Shown: one piece after another, positions 47,074 to 55,850 of the stretch
Layout: each line of letters opens with the position of its first letter
Position numbering within the stretch: position 1 is the first letter of the stretch
NCBI RefSeq assembly: GCF_003012775.1
Contig: NZ_PXYG01000004.1
Span: 62,001 to 126,000, forward strand
Source of the DNA: Zobellella endophytica
GTDB lineage: Bacteria; Pseudomonadota; Gammaproteobacteria; Enterobacterales; Aeromonadaceae
Reading direction: 5' to 3'
Length of the DNA: 64,000 nt
The notes under the pieces: generated by a model
Seen by the model: the letters and a program-made list of their open reading frames with translations, nothing else
Told to the model about the DNA's origin: nothing
Databases searched by the model: none
Program-made: the position numbers and the translations under genes

Positions 47074-47982
47074 CTACTCCGCCCCGGAAGCCTTGGCAAA
47101 CCGGGGCCCGAGCCGGAGCTGCTGGATCAGCAGCGCGGCCACTATCATCACCAGCCCCACCACGGTGGCCGGGTAGATGGCCTCGCCCACCAGGAAGCAC
47201 AGCAGCAGCAGGGAGGCGAAGGGGGAGATAAAGATCAGGTTGGAGATGCGGGCGGTGTTTTCCGCGTGTTTCATGGCCAGCAGCCACATCACGAAGGCGA
47301 AGCCCATCTCGAACAGGCCCACGTAGATGGCGCCGACCCAGCCCTGCCAGGCGGTGAGGGCAAAATCCGACCACAGGGCGGTGGCCAGCACGATGAAGGG
47401 CAGGGCGAGCAGGAAGCTCAGGGTGAGCGCTACCAGCGCATCGCCCTGGTTGCGGGTGTTGAGGATCCAGTAACCGGCCCAGATCAGGGTGGACACCAGC
47501 GCCAGGGCCACTCCCAGGGGATCCTCGAAGTTCAGGCCGAATACGTCGCCCCGGGTGGCGATGACCATGGCGCCCAGGTAGCCGAGCACGATGGCGAGCC
47601 AGTCCTGGCCGCGGATTTTCTGGCCGAGGAAGGGCACCGCCAGCAGGGTGAGGGTGATGGCCCAGGTATAGTTGAGGGTCTGGGCCTGCTGGGCCGGCAG
47701 CCGGTCGTAGGCCTGGAACAGGACAAGATAATAGAGCGCCGGGTTGAGCAGCCCCAGCAGCAGGTAGTAGCCGGGCCGGTCGCGCAGATAGCGGCCCAGG
47801 TACCTCAGCTTGCCCTGCGCCGCCAACAGGCCGAGCAGCAGCAACAGCGACGTAGCGGTGGCCACCAGCAGCAGCTGGGCCGGGGAAAAGTAGCCGAGGG
47901 AGAGCTTAAAGGCGGTGGCCACCGTGGACCAGCAGGCCACGGCCCCCAGTCCGTACAGGTAGGCTTTTTTCTGATCTTTCAT
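47074..47982 (-). CDS. DMT-superfamily transporter (EamA)
   Basis: The 302-residue protein has ten hydrophobic helices in two EamA repeats. The segment AVACWSTVATAFK at the N-terminus and LNYTWAITLTLLAVPFLGQKI at the end of the first repeat are typical. Transporters of this type export amino acids or other metabolites. The start at 47982 (MKDQKKAYLYG) places the first helix right at the N-terminus, which is better than the longer frame. The substrate is unknown. Confidence 0.88.
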   Translation of the reverse strand: MKDQKKAYLYGLGAVACWSTVATAFKLSLGYFSPAQLLLVATATSLLLLLGLLAAQGKLRYLGRYLRDRPGYYLLLGLLNPALYYLVLFQAYDRLPAQQAQTLNYTWAITLTLLAVPFLGQKIRGQDWLAIVLGYLGAMVIATRGDVFGLNFEDPLGVALALVSTLIWAGYWILNTRNQGDALVALTLSFLLALPFIVLATALWSDFALTAWQGWVGAIYVGLFEMGFAFVMWLLAMKHAENTARISNLIFISPFASLLLLCFLVGEAIYPATVVGLVMIVAALLIQQLRLGPRFAKASGAE

Positions 47983-48057
47983 CTTGTTATCGGGCCCGTG
48001 GGAGACAGAGGCCTCCAGTGTAGGCAATAAGCCGGGGCAGGAGAAGAGGCGGCGTTT

Positions 48058-48276
48058 TCAGTAGCGGTCGGGATCTTTGGCCATGTCCTCGAAAGGGCGG
48101 CGTTTTTCCCGCTCCAGCACCAGCTCCTCCAGGGTGTTTATCCGCTCGTGCAACTGCCGGTTGTCTGCCTCCAGCCCCCGTATCCGCTCTTCCAGCTCCC
48201 CCTGGGCCCGGCCCTGGTTGAGCAACAGCGAGGTGACCAGCAGCCCCGCCCCCAGCAGCAGTATCCATAGCAGCAT
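48058..48276 (-). CDS. Small membrane protein with C-terminal coiled coil, PspB-like layout
   Basis: The 72-residue protein has one transmembrane helix (about 2-19) followed by a charged helix with heptad-like spacing (ELEERIRGLEADNRQLHERI) and a LEELVLEREKRRPFEDM end. This layout resembles phage-shock protein PspB, but no other psp gene is adjacent, so the match could be structural only. It lies 75 bp from the DMT gene on the same strand. Confidence 0.65.
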   Translation of the reverse strand: MLLWILLLGAGLLVTSLLLNQGRAQGELEERIRGLEADNRQLHERINTLEELVLEREKRRPFEDMAKDPDRY

Positions 48277-48334
48277 GGTGCTTCCCCCCGTCCGAAAAGG
48301 TCAGCTTACTATGTGACGGCGGCCGGAAAAAAGG

Positions 48335-48362
48335 AAAGGGCTGCACAATGCAGCCCTTTTTC
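48335..48362. terminator. Bidirectional terminator between RND operon and small membrane gene
   Basis: AAAGGGCTGCA-CAA-TGCAGCCCTTT is an 11-bp perfect stem with T-runs on both strands. Confidence 0.88.
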
Positions 48363-48378
48363 TTGCTTCACTGTCGGC

Positions 48379-51300
48379 TCAGTGCATGCCGTGCGCCTTG
48401 GGTGCCAGCGCTTCGTCGAACTCCGGCAGCGGCTGGTGGCGGGAGGCGAGGAAGGTGTAGATCACCGGCAGCACGAACAGGGTGAACAGGGTGCCGATGC
48501 TCAGGCCGGAGACGATGACGATGCCCATGCCGAAACGGGAGTAGGCGCCGGCGCCCACCGCGAACAGCAGGGGGATCAGGCCCGCGACCATGGCGGCGGT
48601 GGTCATCAGGATGGCGCGCAGGCGGATGCGGGCGGCCACCCGGATGGCCTCGGTGCGGCCGCGGCCCCGATGCAGCTGTTCTTCTTTGGCCACCTCGCAC
48701 ATCAGGATGCCGTGCTTGGTGATGATGCCCACCAGGGTGATCAGCCCCACCTGGGTATAGATGTTCATGGTGGCCAGGCCCCAGGCCAGGGCGATCAGGG
48801 CGCCGGAAATGGCCAGCGGCACCGACACCATGATCACCAGGGGATCGCGCACGCTCTCGAACTGGGACGCCAGCACCAGGAAGATGATGAACAGCGCCAG
48901 CAGGAAGGTCATGTACAGGGCGTTGCCCTCGGTCACGAACTGGCGGGCGGCGCCCAGGTAGTCGTGGTTGTAGCCGGTGGGCAACTGGGCGGTGACCTCC
49001 TGCTCCAGGAAGTTGATGGCATCGCCCATCGACACCCCCGGGGTGAGCACGGCGCCGATGGTGGCCGAGTTCAGCTGGTTGTAGTGGGGCAGGGCGCGCG
49101 GCTGGGCTTCCATGGTGATGGTCAGCAGGTTGCTGAGCGGCACCATGTCGCCGTTGTGGGCGCGCACATAGTAGTTGTTGACCGAGTCCGGATTGAGCCG
49201 GTTTTCCCGCGTGACCTGGGGGATCACCTCGTAGCTGCGGCCGTCCAGATCCACCCGGTTGACGTAGGCGTCGCTCATCATGGTGGACAGGGTGATGGCG
49301 ATGTCCTGCATGGTCACCCCGTAGGCGCCGGCCTTGTCCCGGTTCACATCTATCTTCATGGTGCCGGCGTCGAACGCCAGATCCAGCTCGCTGTAGATGA
49401 ACAGCGGGTTGCTGCTGACCTTCTGCAGCACGTCCGCCGCCACTTCGTACAAGCTCTCGAAGTTGTTGGGGGTGGTCAGCACGTACTGTATCGGCAGGCC
49501 GCTGGAGGCGCCGGGCAGCTCGGGGAACTCGAAGGCGCTGATGGCCACCGCCGGAATGGCCTGTAACGGCGGGGTCAGCCGCTCGATCACCGCCTTCTGG
49601 GAATCACGCTGGCTCCAGGGCTTGAGCACCGCTACCGCCAGGCCCTGGTTGGCATTGGGTACGCCGGTAATGGTGAGCGAGGTGGCCAGGGCATCGTCCC
49701 GGTTCAGCACCGCCACCGCCTTGCGCATGTTGTTCTCGATGTAGTCGAGGTTGGCGCTGTTGGGGGCCTTGGCCATCATCAGGAAGGCGCCGCGGTCTTC
49801 GTTGGGCGCCAGCTCGCTGGGGATGAAGCTGAACAGCACTGGCAGCGAGCCGAACACCAGCACCGCGAAGGCGATCACCACCGGGCGTTTGCCCAGCACC
49901 GCGTCCAGCATGCGCGCATAGGCATCGGTCAGCCGCTCCAGGGTGTCTTCCACCCCCCGTTCGAAGCGGTTGGGATTGACGTGGGCCTTGAGCAGCCGGG
50001 AGCACATCATCGGCGACAGGGTCAGCGCCACCACGCCCGAGATGAACACCGCACCGGCCAGGGTCAGGGCGAACTCCTTGAACAGCGAGCCGGTGATGCC
50101 ACTCATCAGCGCGATGGGGGCGTACACCGCCGCCAGGGTGATGGTCATGGTGATCACCGGCAGGGCGATCTCCCGGGTGCCGAGAATGGCGGCCCGGTAA
50201 GGGTCTTCGCCGGCCTTGATATGGCGGTCGACGTTTTCCACCACCACGATGGCGTCGTCCACCACCAGGCCGATGGCCAGCACCATGGCCAAGAGCGTCA
50301 TCAGGTTGATACTGAAGCCGAACAGGTTCATCAGTATCGCCACGCCCACCAGCGACAGGGGAATGGTGATGATGGGGATCAGCACCGCCCTCAGTGAGCC
50401 GAGGAACAGGGTGATCACCACCAGCACGATCAGCGAGGCTTCGAGGATGGTCTTGACCACTTCAAAGATCGACTCGTTGATGGCGTCGGTGGCGTCGTAC
50501 AACAGCTTCATCTTGATGGTGTCGGGCATGTTGCGTTCGAGGCCCGGCAGCATCTCGCGCACGTTGGCGGCCACGTCCAGCGGGTTGGCGGAGGGGGTGG
50601 GATCCACCCCGATGATCACCGCCGACTCGCCGTCGGCCAGGGCGCGCACCACATCATGGCTCTTTTCCAGCGACACCTGGGCCACGTCGCGCAGCCGTAC
50701 CACAGCGTCGCTGCGGGTGGCGATCACCAGCGACTCCAGCGCCTCGGTGCTGCTGACCTGGGAGTTGATGTCGCTGTTGTAGAGCATGAAGTGGCCGGTG
50801 GCCTGGCCGGCGGCGGCCTGGTAGTTGTTGGCCTGCAGCACCGACAGTATCTCGCCGGCGGTGAGCTGGTAGGCGGCCATGCGCAGCGGATCCAGCCAGA
50901 TGCGCAGGGCGAACTTGGAGCCGCCGAACAGGTTGAGCTTGGCCACCCCGTCCACCGAGTAGAATTGGGGCCGCACCACCCGCTCCAGGTAGTCGTTGAT
51001 CTCGGAGGAGTTCAGCTGTTCGCTGCTGAAGGAGATGTACATGATGGAGGTGGAGGCCCCGGTGGTCATCTCCAGGCTGGGGTCTTCCGCCTCCCGCGGC
51101 AGCTGCGAGCGCACCGAGTTGACCCGTGCCAGTATGTCCGACAGGGCCGCGTTGGAGTCGGTGTTCAGCTTCATCTGCACCGTGATCTGGGAGCTGCCCA
51201 TGCTGCTGGTGGAGCTCATGAAGTCGATGTTGTCGGCCTGGGCGATGGCCTGCTCCAGCGGCTGGGTGATAAAGCCCTGCACCAGGTCGGCGCTGGCGCC

Positions 51301-51456
51301 GTAATAGCCGGTGGACACGGTGATGACGGTGTTGGTCATCTCCGGATATTCCCGCACCTGCATCTTCTGCAGGGCCTGCAACCCCAGCAGCACGATCAGC
51401 AGGCTGATCGACACGGCCAGTACCGGCCGCTTGATAAAGATATCGGTAAAGCGCAT
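48379..51456 (-). CDS. RND multidrug efflux transporter, HAE1 family
   Basis: This 1,025-residue inner-membrane proton antiporter is AcrB/MexB-like. It begins MRFTDIFIKRPVLAVS with TM1, has two large periplasmic loops, and the TM4 proton-relay pair is seen in AMVLAIGLVVDDAIVVVENV. It works as a trimer with the adaptor encoded 12 bp upstream and an outer-membrane channel. No channel gene is present, so a TolC-like protein elsewhere is assumed. The operon is probably repressed by the adjacent TetR regulator. Confidence 0.95.
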   Translation of the reverse strand: MRFTDIFIKRPVLAVSISLLIVLLGLQALQKMQVREYPEMTNTVITVSTGYYGASADLVQGFITQPLEQAIAQADNIDFMSSTSSMGSSQITVQMKLNTDSNAALSDILARVNSVRSQLPREAEDPSLEMTTGASTSIMYISFSSEQLNSSEINDYLERVVRPQFYSVDGVAKLNLFGGSKFALRIWLDPLRMAAYQLTAGEILSVLQANNYQAAAGQATGHFMLYNSDINSQVSSTEALESLVIATRSDAVVRLRDVAQVSLEKSHDVVRALADGESAVIIGVDPTPSANPLDVAANVREMLPGLERNMPDTIKMKLLYDATDAINESIFEVVKTILEASLIVLVVITLFLGSLRAVLIPIITIPLSLVGVAILMNLFGFSINLMTLLAMVLAIGLVVDDAIVVVENVDRHIKAGEDPYRAAILGTREIALPVITMTITLAAVYAPIALMSGITGSLFKEFALTLAGAVFISGVVALTLSPMMCSRLLKAHVNPNRFERGVEDTLERLTDAYARMLDAVLGKRPVVIAFAVLVFGSLPVLFSFIPSELAPNEDRGAFLMMAKAPNSANLDYIENNMRKAVAVLNRDDALATSLTITGVPNANQGLAVAVLKPWSQRDSQKAVIERLTPPLQAIPAVAISAFEFPELPGASSGLPIQYVLTTPNNFESLYEVAADVLQKVSSNPLFIYSELDLAFDAGTMKIDVNRDKAGAYGVTMQDIAITLSTMMSDAYVNRVDLDGRSYEVIPQVTRENRLNPDSVNNYYVRAHNGDMVPLSNLLTITMEAQPRALPHYNQLNSATIGAVLTPGVSMGDAINFLEQEVTAQLPTGYNHDYLGAARQFVTEGNALYMTFLLALFIIFLVLASQFESVRDPLVIMVSVPLAISGALIALAWGLATMNIYTQVGLITLVGIITKHGILMCEVAKEEQLHRGRGRTEAIRVAARIRLRAILMTTAAMVAGLIPLLFAVGAGAYSRFGMGIVIVSGLSIGTLFTLFVLPVIYTFLASRHQPLPEFDEALAPKAHGMH

Positions 51457-51468
51457 CGGGTTCTCCGC

Positions 51469-52590
51469 TTACAGCATGGGGGTCGATTCAGGCGTATCCA
51501 GGGCGTCGCTCTCCACCGGCGTGACCCGGCTGCCGTTCGACAGCCGCACCTGGCCGGAGGTCACGATTTGCTCGCCGGGTTCCAGCCCCTTCACCACCCG
51601 GGCGAACTCGGCCTCCCGTTCGGCGACTTCCACCACCCGTTGCCGGGCGACCAGCACGGTTTCGCCGTTGTCGGCCTGCTCTTCCTCCACCACGTAGACG
51701 GTCTGGCCGTAGAGGGTGAAGTTGATGGCATGCTGGGGCACCAGCATCTGCTCGCTCAGGGTCGGCAGCCTGACGTCGAGCTTGGCGAACATGCCCGAGC
51801 GCAGCTTGCCGTCCTGGTTGGGAATGCTGGCCTGCACCTGCACCACGCCCGAGTCGGGATTCACCTGCGGCTCGATGGCGGTGATTTCCCCTTCGAAGGG
51901 GGTGTCCGGGTAGGCGTCCACGAAGATATTCAGCGCCTGGCCCACCGCAATGTCGGCCAGCCGGGTCTGGGGGATGGTGAAGCGGATGCTGAAATGGCTG
52001 ATGTCTTCCAGCCGGGCGATGTCCGCGCCGGCGTTCAGGTACTGGCCGAGGAAGGCGTTGCGGATGCCCATGATGCCGTCGAAGGGGGCGCGGATGGTGC
52101 GCCGCTCTATGGTGGCCTGGAGCGAGTCTATCTGCCCCTGCAGCTCGCGATAGTTGGCTTCGGCTTCGTCCAGCTGGCCCTTGGACACCGAGCCCCGGCC
52201 ATAGAGCTGACGCATCCGTTCCAGGTTGGCCTGCACCGAGGGCCGCCGGCCCTCGGCGCTGCGCAGGTTGGCTTTTTCCACGTCTGCATCCAGCTCCACC
52301 AGGATGTCGCCGGCCGTCACCTGCTGGCCGGATTCGAAGTGGATGGTGCGGACGATGCCGGCAGATTCATTGCTGACGTTGATGCCCTGGATCGGCTCGA
52401 TAAAGCCGATGGCGGCGATGCGTGGCGTCCAGTCCCGGGGTTGCAGCTCGGCCAGGGTCACCGGAACGCTGGGTACCGGCATGTTGGCGAAGTACTGGGC
52501 CATCATTTTTTGCTTGAACAGGTTGAAGCCAATTACACTGCCGAAGATCAGGATCACAAGCAGCAGCATGGACAGGGTCCACTTTTTCAT
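51469..52590 (-). CDS. RND efflux periplasmic adaptor (membrane fusion protein)
   Basis: The 373-residue adaptor has an N-terminal hydrophobic anchor (about 5-22), a barrel-sandwich hybrid domain with FESGQQVTAGDILVELD, a short helical hairpin (about 105-150) and the second half RAPFDGIMGIRNAFLGQYLN. It connects the RND pump to the outer-membrane channel. It is the first structural gene after the TetR regulator (22 bp), so regulator and pump may be one transcript. Confidence 0.92.
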   Translation of the reverse strand: MKKWTLSMLLLVILIFGSVIGFNLFKQKMMAQYFANMPVPSVPVTLAELQPRDWTPRIAAIGFIEPIQGINVSNESAGIVRTIHFESGQQVTAGDILVELDADVEKANLRSAEGRRPSVQANLERMRQLYGRGSVSKGQLDEAEANYRELQGQIDSLQATIERRTIRAPFDGIMGIRNAFLGQYLNAGADIARLEDISHFSIRFTIPQTRLADIAVGQALNIFVDAYPDTPFEGEITAIEPQVNPDSGVVQVQASIPNQDGKLRSGMFAKLDVRLPTLSEQMLVPQHAINFTLYGQTVYVVEEEQADNGETVLVARQRVVEVAEREAEFARVVKGLEPGEQIVTSGQVRLSNGSRVTPVESDALDTPESTPML

Positions 52591-52612
52591 CAGGGTTACT
52601 CCCGCGACATTA

Positions 52613-53179
52613 TTATCGTTTTAGAATGGCGTTCCAGGCGGCATCGATCAGCTGCTCATACAGCGTTTCATCGAGCTCGATACAGCCTTTGGTGTGCTTT
52701 TGCGACAACAGCATCAGGTTTTCCAGCGCCAGAAAACCCAGCAGTTCGGCGGGGATATCCCGGAAAATGCCTTGCTGCCGGCCGCGCTCGAAAAACTCGA
52801 AGATGGGCTTGAAGTAGTGCTCGTCCATCTGTTTTTCCTCCTCCCGGTCGAACAGGGGAGAGGCCTCGTATTGCACCCGGTACAGCAGACAATCCGGATT
52901 GTTCATCAGATAATGGATACAGTTCAGCCACAGCTGGCGGAACTGCGGATAGCCGGGTCTGTCGAGATCGACCTCTTTGCAGATGGCCAGGGACACTTCC
53001 TGCATGCGCTCTTCGTGAACACAACGCAGCAGGCTTTCCTTATCCTGGAAGTAGCGATAGATGGTGCCCGTCGCGACGTCGGCATGTTTGGCCACCAGTT
53101 GCATCGACATGCCCTGAAAGCCATAGTGGGCGATCAGGGTTTCGGCTGCGTTCAATATGCGTTCACGTTTATCCGACAT
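52613..53179 (-). CDS. TetR-family repressor of the RND efflux operon
   Basis: The 188-residue protein has the TetR helix-turn-helix at the N-terminus (RERILNAAETLIAHYGFQG, then ATGTIYRYFQDKESLL) and a helical ligand-binding domain. ATG at 53179 was preferred; the longer frame starts inside the operator palindrome. It heads the same-strand group TetR-adaptor-RND and is probably autorepressed at the palindrome 33 bp upstream. Confidence 0.92.
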   Translation of the reverse strand: MSDKRERILNAAETLIAHYGFQGMSMQLVAKHADVATGTIYRYFQDKESLLRCVHEERMQEVSLAICKEVDLDRPGYPQFRQLWLNCIHYLMNNPDCLLYRVQYEASPLFDREEEKQMDEHYFKPIFEFFERGRQQGIFRDIPAELLGFLALENLMLLSQKHTKGCIELDETLYEQLIDAAWNAILKR

Positions 53180-53211
53180 TCTCTTGGCTTGCTCTGGTGG
53201 TGTACTGCTTC

Positions 53212-53229
53212 TGAATGAACGTTCATTCA
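53212..53229. promoter_or_regulatory. TetR-family operator
   Basis: TGAATGAACGTTCATTCA is a perfect 18-bp palindrome upstream of the TetR gene. The TGAATGAACGTTCA type is typical of AcrR-like regulators. Confidence 0.85.
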
Positions 53230-53358
53230 CTAGCGGGGAATTGTAGGCCTTTCCCGTGGCAAGTCAATGAGGGCACCTTGGCTTACGGCAAGTTTAGCCA
53301 AAAAAAGCAGCACACTGATGACAAAAGCGGCAGCTGATGGGTTATTGTAAAAAAGTGC

Positions 53359-53387
53359 TGGACAAGGTCGGGGGGTCACCTTAGTAT
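53359..53387 (+). promoter_or_regulatory. Promoter of the tRNA operon
   Basis: TGGACA (53359-53364) and TAGTAT (53382-53387) are 17 bp apart. A GC-rich discriminator follows, as usual for stable-RNA promoters, and the first tRNA begins about 15 bp after the predicted start. Confidence 0.65.
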
Positions 53388-53407
53388 TCGCAGCGTCCAA
53401 ATATAGA

Positions 53408-53484
<77 letters not shown>

Positions 53485-53505
53485 TCTGGTAATGGACAAA
53501 ATGTG

Positions 53506-53581
53506 GTGACCGTAGCTCAGTTGGTAGAGTCCCGGATTGTGATTCCGGTTGTCGCGGGTTCGAGCCCCGTCGGTCACCCCA
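53506..53581 (+). tRNA. tRNA-His (anticodon GTG)
   Basis: The anticodon loop is TTGTGAT between CCGGA-type stems, giving GTG. A G at 53505 supplies the extra 5' G(-1), opposite C73 before the encoded CCA, as expected for tRNA-His. Confidence 0.97.
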
Positions 53582-53614
53582 GTTTCAGGCCTCGGCCTGG
53601 AAGCAGTAAACAAT

Positions 53615-53700
53615 GCGAGGGTGGCGGAATTGGTAGACGCGCTAGCTTCAGGTGTTAGTGTCCTATGGACGTGGGGGTTCAAGTCCCCCCCTTCGCACCA
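53615..53700 (+). tRNA. tRNA-Leu (anticodon CAG)
   Basis: This 86-nt class II tRNA has a long variable arm. The anticodon loop TTCAGGT gives CAG. The T arm is GGGGGTTCAAGTCCCCC and CCA is encoded. Confidence 0.96.
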
Positions 53701-53720
53701 CTGCTTCATAATGAATAAAA

Positions 53721-53793
53721 CGGCGTTTAGCGCAGCTTGGTAGCGCATCTCCGGTCGTTGGGAATAAGCGGACCAGAGGGTCGCGCCCCGACA
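53721..53793 (+). pseudogene. Degenerate tRNA-Pro-like copy, upstream
   Basis: The first 30 nt equal the intact tRNA-Pro (acceptor 5' strand and D arm). The anticodon arm is replaced by a longer CCG...AATAAGCGG insert, then GGACCAGAGGGTCGC returns. The T arm and acceptor 3' strand are lost. Confidence 0.8.
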
Positions 53794-53818
53794 CTAAAGC
53801 ACAACTTAGAGAGTTTAT

Positions 53819-53895
<77 letters not shown>

Positions 53896-53902
53896 TTATT
53901 GT

Positions 53903-53924
53903 ACCGACCGATGGTCGGTTTTTT
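53903..53924 (+). terminator. Terminator after tRNA-Pro
   Basis: ACCGACC-GAT-GGTCGGT is a perfect stem followed by TTTTT. Confidence 0.88.
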
Positions 53925-53930
53925 CGTTTC

Positions 53931-54022
53931 TGGTGTTTAGCGCAGCTTGGCAGCGCATCCGTGTTTTTAATATGAGCGGGACCAGAGGATTTTCGCAGGT
54001 TCGAATCCTGCAACGCCGACCA
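53931..54022 (+). pseudogene. Degenerate tRNA-Pro-like copy, downstream, with expanded anticodon arm
   Basis: The D arm, T arm (GCAGGTTCGAATCCTGC) and 3' CCA end equal tRNA-Pro. The acceptor stem can still pair using two G-U pairs (TGGTGTT with AACGCCG). The anticodon region is expanded by about 15 nt and reads CCG...AATATGAGCGG before GACCAGAGG, so no proline anticodon loop forms. The copy has its own terminator. Confidence 0.8.
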
Positions 54023-54028
54023 CCATTG

Positions 54029-54060
54029 AATCCGACGTTTGCGTCGGATTTTTTGTTTTT
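54029..54060 (+). terminator. Terminator after the downstream tRNA-Pro-like copy
   Basis: AATCCGACG-TTTG-CGTCGGATT is followed by a T-rich tract. Confidence 0.88.
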
Positions 54061-54199
54061 TTCCTTTCCAAATTTCCGGCGGCCGTCGTTTCCCCTGACT
54101 TTTTCGACCTGTTCCTCTGATACCTCGCTTAACATTTGAAAAGTTGCCCGGTCGGCGTACAATAGCCCGGCCGCTTGGCGGTAAACCTTATTGATTAAC

Positions 54200-54354
54200 T
54201 TATTCTCAGGGCGGGGTGAAAGTCCCCACCGGCGGTATGTTGTGCAGCCCCAGGTTGTTGCAGCGAGCCCGCGAGCGCCCGGCCTGTGGCCGGGGTCAGC
54301 AGATCTGGTGAGACGCCAGAGCCGACGGTGATAGTCCGGATGGAAGAGGATAAG
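54200..54354 (+). ncRNA. FMN riboswitch (RFN element)
   Basis: The conserved FMN-aptamer blocks are present in order: TCAGGGCGGGGTGAAAGTCC at the 5' side, CCACCGGCGGTA, AGCCCGCGAGC, GATCTGGTGAGACGCCAGAGC in two parts, and CCGACGGTGATAGTCCGGAT with a 3' GGAAGAGGATAA. It lies 129 nt upstream of the ribB start and should shut down ribB expression when FMN is plentiful. The expression platform between aptamer and gene is not obvious. Confidence 0.97.
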
Positions 54355-54482
54355 GGAGCCGGCCTCCGTTGCCCCTGGGCGGCGGTGTCGCATCGTCGTT
54401 TTGCCGGTATCCTGAAAGGCTTTCCCCAGGGGAGGGCCTCCGTTCCCATGCCCTGATTCTGGTAGCAACAGGAGCTTTTACC

Positions 54483-55151
54483 ATGAATCAGTCTGTTCAA
54501 AGTCCTTCTCTTTTGGCCGAATTCGGTACCCCCATCGAACGGGTGGAACGCGCCCTGCTCGCCCTGCAAGCCGGGCTGGGCGTGCTGGTGGTCGACGATG
54601 AAGACCGGGAAAACGAAGGCGATCTCATCTATGCGGCCGAGAGCCTGACTTCTGCGCAGATGGCGCTGATGATCCGTGAATGCAGCGGCATCGTCTGCCT
54701 GTGCATCACCGACGAGCTGGCCCGCCGGCTGGAATTGCCGCCGATGGTGGTCGATAACTCCAGCAAGAACCAGACCGCCTTCACCGTCAGTATCGAGGCC
54801 AAGGAAGGGGTGAGCACAGGTGTATCCGCCGCCGACCGGGTGACCACGGTCAAGGTCGCCATCGCCGACGGCGCCCGGGCGGCGGATCTGGCCCGCCCCG
54901 GCCATATCTTCCCCCTCAAGGCCCAGCCTGGCGGGGTATTGAGCCGGCGCGGCCACACCGAAGGCACCGTGGATCTGATGAAACTGGCGGGGCTCAGGCC
55001 CGCCGGGGTGTTGTGCGAGCTGACCAACGAGGACGGCTCCATGGCCCGGTTGCCGGAAATCGTGGCCTTCGGCAAGCGGCACGACATGCCGGTGCTGACC
55101 ATCGAGGACATCGTCCAATACCGTCGCGAACTGCTGGCCGAGGCCGGCTAA
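54483..55151 (+). CDS. ribB: 3,4-dihydroxy-2-butanone 4-phosphate synthase
   Basis: RibB converts ribulose 5-phosphate to 3,4-dihydroxy-2-butanone 4-phosphate for riboflavin synthesis. The 222-residue protein shows the active-site acidic loop [28 protein letters not shown] and [14 protein letters not shown]. It is a stand-alone RibB without a C-terminal GTP cyclohydrolase II domain. ATG 54483 follows AGGAGC. The FMN riboswitch in its leader matches the feedback logic of the pathway. Confidence 0.97.
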   Translation: MNQSVQSPSLLAEFGTPIERVERALLALQAGLGVLVVDDEDRENEGDLIYAAESLTSAQMALMIRECSGIVCLCITDELARRLELPPMVVDNSSKNQTAFTVSIEAKEGVSTGVSAADRVTTVKVAIADGARAADLARPGHIFPLKAQPGGVLSRRGHTEGTVDLMKLAGLRPAGVLCELTNEDGSMARLPEIVAFGKRHDMPVLTIEDIVQYRRELLAEAG

Positions 55152-55155
55152 ACGG

Positions 55156-55184
55156 AAAAGGGCCGGCAAGATGCCGGCCCTTTT
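55156..55184. terminator. Terminator between ribB and dhaL
   Basis: AAAAGGGCCGGCA-AGA-TGCCGGCCCTTTT is a perfect 13-bp stem with A/T flanks, usable in both directions by the convergent genes. Confidence 0.9.
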
Positions 55185-55205
55185 GTCATCAAGGGGGGGG
55201 GAAGC

Positions 55206-55850
55206 TCAGTCCAGACGCTTGGTCACCGCGCCCGCCAGGGTGCCCAGGATCATGGCGCAGGACACGGAGCCGGCATCCAGCACGCCGCGGGAACGTTCGC
55301 CCAGCCGGCTGGCGCGGCCGATCCTGGCCACCAGATCCTGGGTGGACTCACTGCCGGCCTGGGCGGCGGCCGCCATTTTTTCCAGACAATCCGCGAAGCC
55401 GTCTCCGGCGGCGAGGGCGGCGGAAAAGGCATCGACCGCCGGCACCAGGGCATCCATCAGGCACTTGTCGCCCACCTGGGCACTGCTGATCTCCTGCACG
55501 CTGGCCAGTCCTTCGCGCAGCATGACGTCGAACTGCTCCGCATCGATACTGTCCCGGCCCTCGATGGCCGAGGCCATGCCGAAGAAAATGCTGCCGTAGA
55601 GCGGGCCCATGGAACCGCCGATGGAGCCCATCAGGATGTTCGCCAGGATGGAGAAGCTCTGATCCAGGGTGACGGTGTCCAGCGCCTGCAGATCGTTCTT
55701 GCACAGGTTGAAGCCCTTGGCCATGTTGATGCCGTGGTCGCCGTCGCCGATCAGGCCGTCCACCTCGCTCAGGTAGGCCTTGTTGTCGATAATCTTGTCG
55801 CAGATCTCCAGCACGCACTGCTTGCCGTGCAAATTGTTGAATGTGCTCAT
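55206..55850 (-). CDS. dhaL: DhaL-type nucleotide-binding subunit of a ketose kinase
   Basis: DhaL carries the nucleotide and transfers phosphate to a ketose held by DhaK. The 214-residue protein has the metal/nucleotide motif LIGDGDHGINMAKGF and LMGSIGGSMGPLYGS. ATG 55850 overlaps the dhaK stop. No DhaM (PTS phosphodonor) gene is present, so an ATP-dependent mode is more likely. Next to an rpiB-like gene, the substrate is more likely erythrulose than dihydroxyacetone (inference). Confidence 0.88.
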   Translation of the reverse strand: MSTFNNLHGKQCVLEICDKIIDNKAYLSEVDGLIGDGDHGINMAKGFNLCKNDLQALDTVTLDQSFSILANILMGSIGGSMGPLYGSIFFGMASAIEGRDSIDAEQFDVMLREGLASVQEISSAQVGDKCLMDALVPAVDAFSAALAAGDGFADCLEKMAAAAQAGSESTQDLVARIGRASRLGERSRGVLDAGSVSCAMILGTLAGAVTKRLD

